A stretch of DNA of 5,466 bases from Planctomycetia bacterium (GTDB lineage Bacteria > Planctomycetota > UBA11346), in contig SYDV01000122.1 of the NCBI GenBank assembly GCA_005801395.1, positions 1 through 5,466 on the forward strand, read 5' to 3'. The notes below the pieces were generated by a model that saw nothing but the letters and a program-made list of their open reading frames with translations, was not told the DNA's origin and ran no database searches. Below, in pieces: positions 1 to 5,466 of this stretch. How positions within the stretch are numbered: the first letter of the stretch is position 1; the number at the start of each line of letters is the position of its first letter. A program made the translations under genes and the position numbers.

Positions 1-761
<761 letters not shown>

Positions 762-786
762 AGTACAGGCTGTAGTTATCAGCTTG

Positions 787-805
787 TTAGCATGGGCCAT
801 GCCAA
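787..805. promoter_or_regulatory. Dyad-symmetric site upstream of the receiver gene
   Basis: A 19-base near-palindrome whose core GCATGG-G-CCATGC (790-802) is perfect, with outer TT/AA also pairing. It lies 26 bases before the chosen ATG and overlaps the weak candidate -35 box, a position suited to an operator. Its role is inference only; a chance palindrome is possible. Confidence 0.25.
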
Positions 806-906
806 AGCTTTTTGACCCAATGCGCCCCAACTCACGGAAATGGTTGGGTTTAGCTGGGTTGCAGCCGCATTTTTACCAGTGGTGATTGGTCAGAATGACA
901 GGGGGT

Positions 907-921
907 CGGCCCAGGGGGCCG
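907..921. repeat. GC-rich hairpin beside the 8-bp repeats
   Basis: CGGCCC and GGGCCG pair perfectly around a 3-base loop (AGG), giving a 6-bp all-GC stem directly against the first CCGG unit of the tandem repeat. No T run follows on either strand, so it is not a standard intrinsic terminator. It may be an outer part of the repeat element. Confidence 0.45.
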
Positions 922-942
922 GATGTCCGGAAGTCCGGAAGT
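919..942 (+). repeat. Tandem 8-bp repeat, three units
   Basis: Three consecutive octamers: CCGGATGT, CCGGAAGT, CCGGAAGT. The first differs by one base. It is the left end of the symmetric element and the inverted partner of the array at 1131-1162. Confidence 0.85.
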
Positions 943-989
943 CTTGCGTGATCTCAATTTGTTTGGACGCATCGGTAGTCATGTTTGCA

Positions 990-1083
990 GCTGCAAAAAG
1001 GCTGGGGCCAATTTTGGATTAACTGATTTTATTTAATTTTGTTTACATTTTATTTGCCCAAATGGCTTCAGCCTTTTTGCAGC
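990..1083. repeat. 21-bp inverted repeat enclosing an AT-rich loop
   Basis: The left arm (990-1010, GCTGCAAAAAGGCTGGGGCCA) matches the reverse complement of the right arm (1063-1083) at 19 of 21 positions; the two mismatches are adjacent. The loop is 52 bases and AT-rich. A transcript from either strand could form a long hairpin here, and it lies just past the ispD stop codon. A small stem (GGCTTCAGCC, 1064-1073) followed by five T on the plus strand is included in the right arm. A role in ending ispD transcription is plausible but not shown. Confidence 0.7.
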
Positions 1084-1109
1084 CACACATGGGATAATGG
1101 ATGAAGCGG

Positions 1110-1835
1110 TTAATGGTTTGATCGCGAAGGACTTCCGGACTTCCGGACTTCCGGACTTCCGGACCCTCTTATTAATGCTTCCGCCACCGCCCAATCATCC
1201 GGAGTGGTCAGTTTTAAATTTCGTGCGTCACCTGGGATGATGGCAACTTTATGACCAGCTTTTTCCATGACTTGCGCATCATCGCTGCAAACCCAGCCAT
1301 TGGCTTCGGCTTGGGCAAAGGCGGCTAGGCCAAGGGGCAGGCGTAAGCCTTGTGGAGTTTGCGCTAACCACAGCGCGTCGCGTGGGATGGTAGTGTCGAC
1401 GGTGCCGTCGCTGGCGGCGCGTTTCACCGTTGCGGAACAGGGGATGGCAACCACGGCGGCGGGGTGTTCACCTAGCGCATCAATACAGGCCGCAATGCAA
1501 CTCGTTGGCACTAATGGTCGCACGGCGTCGTGAATTAAGGCGATGTCGCAAAACGGTGCCAACGCGCGTAAGCCAGCGTGGACGGAAGCTTGGCGCGTGT
1601 CGCCGCCGATGACAATATCAACCGAGAAAGGGTAAGTGGCTGTCTCTAATAATTTTTCGATGTCAGTTCGTAGATCATCGCTAACGGCTAAGACGGCGCG
1701 ATCAATTAATCCAATAAAGGCATCAAGACTCCGTAGTAAGACGGCGCGACCATTAAGGAGCAATAATTGTTTGGGAACGGGTCCGCCAAAACGCGTTCCG
1801 CGACCGGCGGCGGGAATGACAAGGCCTGGGCGCAT
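1110..1835 (-). CDS. ispD: 2-C-methyl-D-erythritol 4-phosphate cytidylyltransferase
   Basis: IspD is the third enzyme of the MEP isoprenoid pathway; it joins CTP and 2-C-methyl-D-erythritol 4-phosphate to give CDP-methylerythritol. The 241-residue product has the nucleotide-binding loop PAAGRGTRFGGPVPKQ (8-23), with R15 and K22 matching catalytic Arg20 and Lys27 of the E. coli enzyme. GGDTRQASVHAGL (77-89) supplies the CTP-contacting Ser84, and IHDAVRP (101-107) the metal-site aspartate D103. R152 in PRDALW and K208 in NLKLTTPDD match the substrate-binding Arg157 and Lys213. All key residues are present, so it should be active. The conserved fold ends near residue 222. The last 19 residues are unrelated to the family and about half are encoded by the 8-bp repeat. 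The ATG lies 7 bases after the TPR gene's stop without a clear Shine-Dalgarno sequence, suggesting translational coupling. IspF, often adjacent or fused, is absent here. Confidence 0.95.
   Translation of the reverse strand: MRPGLVIPAAGRGTRFGGPVPKQLLLLNGRAVLLRSLDAFIGLIDRAVLAVSDDLRTDIEKLLETATYPFSVDIVIGGDTRQASVHAGLRALAPFCDIALIHDAVRPLVPTSCIAACIDALGEHPAAVVAIPCSATVKRAASDGTVDTTIPRDALWLAQTPQGLRLPLGLAAFAQAEANGWVCSDDAQVMEKAGHKVAIIPGDARNLKLTTPDDWAVAEALIRGSGSPEVRKSGSPSRSNH
1131..1162 (-). repeat. Tandem 8-bp repeat, four units, within the ispD 3' end
   Basis: Four perfect consecutive copies of ACTTCCGG on the plus strand (CCGGAAGT on the minus strand), followed by a partial AC. They encode about residues 225-235 of IspD (SGSPEVRKSGS). 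Each unit holds 8 bases, so gain or loss of one unit would shift the reading frame of the protein's tail. Confidence 0.9.
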
Positions 1836-1842
1836 ATTTATT

Positions 1843-3951
1843 TTATGGCTTATCTGGTCGTGGAGTGCGGCGTTCTAGTGCGGAATTGTTATCAGGTTCG
1901 GTTGCTTTGCGTTCCAACGCGGCGTTTGGTCGTAACATTTCAGAGGTGGGGTTACGTAGCGGGGCTTTTGGTGCCTGGGGTGCTTTTACTGCCTGGGGTG
2001 CTTTTGCTGCTTGGGGTGCTTTTGTTGCTTGATGCGCTTTTGCTGTTTGAGGCTGACGGGCTTCGGGATCGTGAATGGCTTTGAGTGTTGGTTCAGTTTC
2101 AACTTGTGAACGAACTTGAGGTTTGGGTGACGTTTGTTTCGGCGTTGGTACCGGTTTGGCTGCAGGTGGATTTGAAGGAGGTGCAGGGGTGCGGGGTGCG
2201 GTCGCGTTGGATCTGATTGCCTGTCCATAAGGTTTTGATGTTTGGCTTGCGCGGCCAACGGGCGCAGGAGCAGGAGCTGGTGATTTGGTTGGTATTTTCG
2301 TTGGTGACTGACGAATCGCAGGATCCGTTTGTGGTCGTTTGCTGACGACTTCTACATCATGCTTTGGTCGTAAGAATGAAAATAATGCAAGACACAACGG
2401 AATGACGCCCAAGAGAATCCAAGATACTAAATGAATGGGATTACGCTCCCACATGCCATGGATGCCTTGGCCTCCGGTTACGGCATGGCCATAATTACCG
2501 GCCACGGCACTCCAACCGTCTATCGATTGGTAATCGTGCCAGCGCAAATGTTGCCAGCCAGCGTCGTAGGCAAGTTGTGGTGTACGCGTGGTTTCTTGGG
2601 CCATGAAGAATCGTTGAGCAGAATAATCGTTTAGGTTGCCAGATTTTCGCCAAGCTTCACGCGCATTGTCTAAATGGGCATTATAAAGAATGGTATCAAC
2701 TGGCTGCTGTTTTGCCGCTTTTTCTGCCAGTGCTGCTTCAGCATGCCCAATAAAACGATACGTAGCGGAGATTCGTTCGCGATCTTCGCCTAAATCGGCT
2801 AATGAGCCATTTAATAATTCAGTGGCTAGCGCATAATTACCCGCTTTGAAAAAGCCAATTCCGGTGGTCAATTTTTCAGCGGTCGATACGGCTTGGATCT
2901 TGGAGGCTTCTGCCTCGAATTCGGCGGTGCGACCAAGCTGTTGATAAGCCAACATGAGATTAAAATTAATGGTACGATCGGTCGCACCTAATTCGCGCGC
3001 GCGAAGCAGATGAGCAATGGCGCTTTCTGCTTTTTCATTAATTAATAAGGTAACACCCAAATTCAGATGGGCATCACGCAACTCTTTATTGAGGTCGATG
3101 GCAGTGCGCAGACTGCCTTCGGCTTCGCGTGCTTTTGCTAAGCCGCTTTGCCGGTCATTGGTTAAGAATTCTTGAGCTAACGTTAATTGTGCGCGTCCTA
3201 ATCCGAGCCAAGCGAGGGCATCTTTACGATTCGCGCTGGTGACTTGGGTAAAATTGGTAGCTGATTTTTTTAAATAATCTATGCGCGAACTGGCGGTTTT
3301 GGTCTCTGCTTGACGTAAATTAATCACACCAAGTTGATAATACCCGACCCAAAAACGTGGTTTTGCCGCAATGGCGCGATTGAGCGATACTTCAGCACGA
3401 TCTAAATCACCAATTGATTCACCAATGCGAGCATCAAGGAAGGCAAATTCGGGTGGTGAATTTTTGGCGCGACCGTTTGCGAGTGACAAATGTAATTCTG
3501 CTTTTTTACGATCGCCAACATGAAAGGCAATTTCAGCAGCACGAAAATTAACCCAACCGCCCGGATCTTTTTCACCCACGAATTTGCCCGCGATGGCAAA
3601 CGCATCTGCAGTGCGACCGACTTTTCCTAGCGCTTGTACTAATAACGAAGCGGCTCCGGCGTCATTGGGACTGATTTCTAAGGCGGCCTGTGCGTCAGCC
3701 AGGGCCATTTCTGCTTTGCCGTGATCTAAACGCCATTCCGCCAGCGCACGTTGGCCATCAGACCAGCGCGGATAAGCGGCAACTAATTTGGCCAAGCGTT
3801 GCTCAGCATCGTTCGCCTGTTCGGCGAGAGCTGTTTCTACTGGCGCCCATTCTTCGGCGGTGGGGGCGTCAGCGCTCCATCCCAGCGTGGTGGTGGCAGC
3901 ACACAATAACGAAATAATTACGGGTGTAAAAAAAGGACGGTCAATTTTCAT
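1843..3951 (-). CDS. Exported, membrane-anchored TPR protein with Pro/Ala/Lys-rich tail
   Basis: A 702-residue protein of no recognised named family. Residues 1-27 form a signal peptide (basic start, hydrophobic stretch IISLLCAATTTLG, likely cleavage near WSA-DA). From about 45 to 460 it is helical and carries TPR-like repeats, clearest at 67-100 (ALAEWRLDHGKAEMALADAQ, then LEISPND), 179-212 and 290-345 (RDAHLNLGVTLLINEKAESA). These repeats usually bind other proteins. One strong transmembrane helix lies at about 507-527, followed by the basic FLRPKH. The predicted topology is a large extracytoplasmic TPR domain and a cytosolic tail (528-702) rich in P, A, K and Q, probably disordered. The tail holds an imperfect six-residue repeat (636-665). 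The start codon overlaps the stop of the lipoprotein gene (ATGA), indicating coupled translation. A scaffold for envelope complexes is a guess; no catalytic domain is seen. Confidence 0.88.
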   Translation of the reverse strand: MKIDRPFFTPVIISLLCAATTTLGWSADAPTAEEWAPVETALAEQANDAEQRLAKLVAAYPRWSDGQRALAEWRLDHGKAEMALADAQAALEISPNDAGAASLLVQALGKVGRTADAFAIAGKFVGEKDPGGWVNFRAAEIAFHVGDRKKAELHLSLANGRAKNSPPEFAFLDARIGESIGDLDRAEVSLNRAIAAKPRFWVGYYQLGVINLRQAETKTASSRIDYLKKSATNFTQVTSANRKDALAWLGLGRAQLTLAQEFLTNDRQSGLAKAREAEGSLRTAIDLNKELRDAHLNLGVTLLINEKAESAIAHLLRARELGATDRTINFNLMLAYQQLGRTAEFEAEASKIQAVSTAEKLTTGIGFFKAGNYALATELLNGSLADLGEDRERISATYRFIGHAEAALAEKAAKQQPVDTILYNAHLDNAREAWRKSGNLNDYSAQRFFMAQETTRTPQLAYDAGWQHLRWHDYQSIDGWSAVAGNYGHAVTGGQGIHGMWERNPIHLVSWILLGVIPLCLALFSFLRPKHDVEVVSKRPQTDPAIRQSPTKIPTKSPAPAPAPVGRASQTSKPYGQAIRSNATAPRTPAPPSNPPAAKPVPTPKQTSPKPQVRSQVETEPTLKAIHDPEARQPQTAKAHQATKAPQAAKAPQAVKAPQAPKAPLRNPTSEMLRPNAALERKATEPDNNSALERRTPRPDKP
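1957..2046 (-). repeat. 18-bp coding minisatellite in the TPR protein tail
   Basis: Five consecutive 18-base units encode TAKAHQ, ATKAPQ, AAKAPQ, AVKAPQ and APKAPL (residues 636-665). The plus strand shows repeated GGTGCTTTTGCTGCTTGG-like units. Unit length is a multiple of three, so copy-number change would keep the frame. The central units are more alike than the flanking ones, as expected if the array grew by slippage. Confidence 0.85.
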
Positions 3952-4442
3952 GGTGTTGATTTCACAGGAGTCACTGAGCGCGCATAACCGTCGCGTTCGG
4001 CTTGGCTAATAAATGCGGCACGATCATAGAGTGGAACGGGGCTGAGAGTCGCCATGCCAGCAGCATCGACAGTGGCATTAATTGGCGTGAGATCGACAAA
4101 CGCATCAAGGGGGAAACGTTGCCACCATGGTAACGGAGTGGTCACGCGTAATTCACCACGAGCTATGGTGCCGTCGCTCTCGCGCCGATAAACACTGATG
4201 GGAATATCGAGAGGCAGCGCCGACGAAAACGTTTCTGGATGATCTGGTTCGTTTTGAAATCGTGATCCAGCAATCAATACGGTGGTGGCTGGAGTTTCGT
4301 TGGTCGGAGGGGGATCTGCAGGTAACGGCGGACTAACCGCTACGCGGTGTTCAATGCACCCAGGTACGATGAGCAACGTCAACAAAGCAAGAGCGATGAT
4401 ATTCGTGCTTGGTTGATTAGGTGGTTGCTGAACAGGGCGCAT
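3948..4442 (-). CDS. Probable lipoprotein of unknown function
   Basis: A 164-residue protein starting at the ATG at 4442. The N-terminus is polar (MRPVQQPPNQPSTN), followed by a hydrophobic stretch (IIALALLTLLIVPG, 15-28) and Cys29 in a plausible though imperfect lipobox (VPGC). A proline-rich linker follows (37-52), then a small globular part of 110 residues. This part contains PISVYRRESDGTIARGEL, PWWQRFPLDAFVDLTP (105-120) and a C-terminal LSPVPLYDRAAFISQAERDGYA segment. I recognise no named domain, though PWWQRFP-type proteins resemble planctomycete hypotheticals from memory. This start gives a sensible signal peptide, an AGGGTG Shine-Dalgarno sequence and a 10-base gap after the upstream gene. 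An in-frame start at 4703 would overlap that gene by 250 bases. The stop overlaps the start of the TPR gene, so the two products may act together in the envelope. Confidence 0.82.
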   Translation of the reverse strand: MRPVQQPPNQPSTNIIALALLTLLIVPGCIEHRVAVSPPLPADPPPTNETPATTVLIAGSRFQNEPDHPETFSSALPLDIPISVYRRESDGTIARGELRVTTPLPWWQRFPLDAFVDLTPINATVDAAGMATLSPVPLYDRAAFISQAERDGYARSVTPVKSTP

Positions 4443-4448
4443 CGCTTG

Positions 4449-4454
4449 CACCCT
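4449..4454 (-). promoter_or_regulatory. Ribosome binding site that decides the lipoprotein start
   Basis: AGGGTG on the minus strand lies 6 bases before the ATG at 4442. It overlaps the TAG stop of the preceding membrane-protein gene, so it supports both the short version of the lipoprotein gene and operon organisation. Confidence 0.5.
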
Positions 4455-4992
4455 AATGAGAGGACGGGGAAGCGGAAGCAGGTTGTTGTTCCTCGCGCAG
4501 CGACAGGCCAATACCGACACCCAGCACAAACATAAGTAAAAACAAGGTTTCTGTGCCATAAATGCGGGTTGAGCGCGCGTGTAAAGCATTAAACACTTGG
4601 CGCTGTTCGGCACTGTACGGTTGTTTGGAATCGATTGGCGGAGCAGTTGCCACGGCCTCATGCAAAATGCTGCGGGACCATAAATGTGCGCCGCCGATGC
4701 CAATGATCATGATCAAATAAAATGCGGCCTGACGATAGCGGCGAGTTCCTATTAATGCACCAGCCGTCACTACTGCCAGTGTTGCGAGCACGGGTAACAA
4801 CCCCATGTCCACCACGATAGTCCAGCGGCGCAGTAGGTCACCGAAAATGGCACCAGCAATATCGCGTTCAATGTGCGTCGCATGTGGCGGTGCGTGTTGG
4901 AAAATTCCAGGCGCACCAATGGCGACTAACACGATATTTCCTGTGCACCAAATGGTGGCTATGATCAAGACAATAATGGCTAAGGCTTTCAT
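4453..4992 (-). CDS. Four-helix membrane protein, TMEM205/DUF4149-like
   Basis: A 179-residue integral membrane protein with four predicted helices, at about 4-25, 59-82, 88-107 and 149-166. Its pattern resembles the DUF4149/TMEM205 family: GAPGIF (26-31) after helix 1, AGAIFG (46-51) before helix 2, and FNALHARS (134-141) before helix 4. That family has no established biochemical function in bacteria. The assignment comes from pattern memory and is moderate. The loop after helix 3 and the Ser/Ala-rich C-terminus are hydrophilic. The ATG overlaps the stop of the Sm-like gene (ATGA), and a good Shine-Dalgarno sequence (GAGGA, 9 bases upstream) lies inside that gene. The next gene begins 10 bases after the stop. 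Confidence 0.85.
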   Translation of the reverse strand: MKALAIIVLIIATIWCTGNIVLVAIGAPGIFQHAPPHATHIERDIAGAIFGDLLRRWTIVVDMGLLPVLATLAVVTAGALIGTRRYRQAAFYLIMIIGIGGAHLWSRSILHEAVATAPPIDSKQPYSAEQRQVFNALHARSTRIYGTETLFLLMFVLGVGIGLSLREEQQPASASPSSH

Positions 4993-5270
4993 TGAACGAT
5001 ATCCTCTAAACGGCTGATCGCGAGCATCCGTGAACGTGGAATAGCTACCTGTTTTCGATTAAATCGCACGCCTAATTGCAATGATTCTAATAAATAAACT
5101 TCTTTAGTACAGTTTGCTTCATGGTGATCATGCACATCTGCTTCAGTGAACGATAAATGTTTATCATCGGCGGCACGTAACGTGCCGATGATCAAATACG
5201 ACTCATCCAGGTCGACGACTACAGTCTGTCCAATGAGTGAGGTTAACCATGTATCATGATTGGATGTCAT
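4989..5270 (-). CDS. Small Sm-like beta-barrel protein, hypothetical
   Basis: A 93-residue soluble protein. The pattern SLIGQTVVVDLDESYLIIGTLRAADDKHLSFTEADVHDHHE (residues 11-51), then GVRFNRKQVAIPRSRMLAISRLEDI (67-91), looks like alternating short strands of an Sm-like fold. It has the hallmark 'G.vv.v.l....i.GtL...D..l.l..a' of Sm motif 1 and a second strand pair near the end. From memory, small proteins with the ADVHD and NR...V...SLED patterns are common hypotheticals in Planctomycetota. RNA binding would be the family-level guess, but no direct evidence exists here, and the His/Asp cluster with a Cys (45-54) might instead bind metal. It is the first gene of the five-gene run. The ATG at 5270 has no clear Shine-Dalgarno sequence; no better in-frame start is visible. 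Confidence 0.8.
   Translation of the reverse strand: MTSNHDTWLTSLIGQTVVVDLDESYLIIGTLRAADDKHLSFTEADVHDHHEANCTKEVYLLESLQLGVRFNRKQVAIPRSRMLAISRLEDIVQ
5002..5006 (-). promoter_or_regulatory. Ribosome binding site of the TMEM205-like gene
   Basis: GAGGA on the minus strand, 9 bases before the ATG at 4992 and within the last codons of the upstream gene (LEDIV). It supports this start despite the 4-base overlap. Confidence 0.6.
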
Positions 5271-5466
5271 GGAACTTAGCGTCTAGCCATTGTCATGGAA
5301 GACAACGGTTCTCTCGCGCAGATTGCTCAGTCGAGGATAAAAATTAGTAGAAACAGAAGAGGGCTATTTCACAAGGGAAACCGGCAATGGCGTGAACTTA
5401 ATAACAGCCGATTTTGTGTAAAAAATGCAATTTGAACTGACAAAATCAGCACTCAGGCCGTAGTAA
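5271..5466. other. Leader region of the five-gene operon
   Basis: No convincing gene lies in these 196 bases. As the sequence before the first operon gene it should contain the promoter. A weak candidate on the minus strand is TTGTCA, 17 bases, then TACACA (around 5410-5440), which matches the -10 consensus poorly. A hairpin is noted separately at 5287-5308. Confidence 0.4.
5287..5308. repeat. Hairpin just upstream of the operon's first start codon
   Basis: CCATTGTC (5287-5294) pairs with GACAACGG (5301-5308) at 7 of 8 positions around a 6-base loop. It lies 16 bases before the ATG of the Sm-like gene, so it would sit in the 5' untranslated RNA or serve as an operator. It bears no resemblance to CIRCE. 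Confidence 0.35.

Larger units (their letters stand above)
762..1109. other. Intergenic region upstream of the receiver gene, holding a repeat element
   Basis: These 348 bases separate ispD from the receiver gene. About two thirds is occupied by the symmetric repeat element described separately. The part nearest the receiver gene (762-900) should carry the promoter for the receiver-dnaK unit. The best candidate I can see on the minus strand is TTGGCA, 19 bases, then GATAAC, ending about 15 bases before the ATG at 761; this is a weak match. Open frames crossing the region on the plus strand (for example 840-1022) run through the repeats and show no protein character. Confidence 0.5.
919..1162. 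repeat. Large imperfect inverted-repeat element with tandem 8-bp ends
   Basis: The two ends are tandem arrays of the same 8-mer in opposite orientation (CCGGAAGT at 919-942, ACTTCCGG at 1131-1162). A near-identical 21-bp inverted repeat sits inside at 990-1010 and 1063-1083. Both pairs share the axis 1036.5 (942+1131 and 990+1083 both equal 2073), so the whole forms one symmetric structure of about 236-244 bp. The stretches between the arms (943-989 against the reverse complement of 1084-1130) match at about 21 of 47 positions by eye, as expected of a decayed palindrome. The central loop (1011-1062) is AT-rich. No transposase is present. It could be a non-autonomous (MITE/REP-like) repeat or a bidirectional transcription-stop structure. 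No target duplication was recognised. Confidence 0.6.

Noticed and set aside
762..830. Longer receiver protein starting at TTG 830 or ATG 800
   Set aside because: The added residues have no receiver-domain counterpart, and no Shine-Dalgarno sequence supports either start. ATG 761 puts the first beta strand at the usual place.
840..1022. 60-codon plus-strand open frame through the repeat region
   Set aside because: Its middle is translated 8-bp repeat, and the rest has no protein-like features or start signal.
919..1162. CRISPR array suggested by repeated short units
   Set aside because: The units are 8 bases long and directly adjacent with no spacers; this is a short tandem repeat, not a CRISPR array.
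1986..2258. 90-codon minus-strand frame rich in K, Q and P within the TPR tail region
   Set aside because: It is the shifted frame of the low-complexity repeat of the TPR gene, and its composition simply mirrors that repeat.
4443..4703. N-terminal extension of the lipoprotein gene to 4703
   Set aside because: It would overlap the membrane-protein gene by about 250 bases and would bury the signal peptide and Cys29 inside the protein. The ATG at 4442 has a Shine-Dalgarno sequence.
5295..5435. 46-codon plus-strand open frame in the right-hand leader region
   Set aside because: No Shine-Dalgarno sequence and no recognisable motif; it lies opposite the expected promoter of the minus-strand operon and is most likely chance.

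Overview
The window reads almost entirely on the minus strand and looks like ordinary chromosome of a bacterium of about 50% GC. Two clues hint at the Planctomycetota or a relative. One is the small Sm-like protein with a VVVDL...GTL...ADVHD...NR pattern. The other is the lipoprotein with a PWWQRFP motif. DnaK starts [14 protein letters not shown] and carries KRFMGRRH, which fits but does not settle the lineage. The assignment comes from memory of family patterns and is tentative.

Layout, in the direction of transcription (right to left). First comes a 196-base leader (5271-5466) with no convincing gene. A tightly packed five-gene run follows: a 93-aa Sm-like protein (4989-5270), a 179-aa four-helix membrane protein of TMEM205/DUF4149 type (4453-4992), a 164-aa probable lipoprotein (3948-4442), a 702-aa exported TPR protein anchored by one membrane helix with a Pro/Ala/Lys-rich tail (1843-3951), and the isoprenoid enzyme IspD (1110-1835). 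Two junctions are 4-base ATGA overlaps and the other two gaps are 10 and 7 bases, so this is almost certainly one operon.

Between ispD and the next unit lies an unusual intergenic element (about 919-1162). Tandem 8-bp units (CCGGAAGT) stand at one end and the same units in inverted orientation at the other. A 21-bp inverted repeat is nested inside on exactly the same axis of symmetry (1036.5). The last codons of ispD are made of this repeat.

After it come a stand-alone CheY-like receiver protein (357-761) and, 37 bases further on, the start of dnaK (1-319, cut by the window edge). These two are likely co-transcribed.

The genes do not make up a recognisable defence or mobile system. The most unusual signals are the symmetric repeat element that has run into ispD, the receiver protein directly upstream of dnaK, and the uncharacterised envelope-type operon that carries ispD as its last gene.
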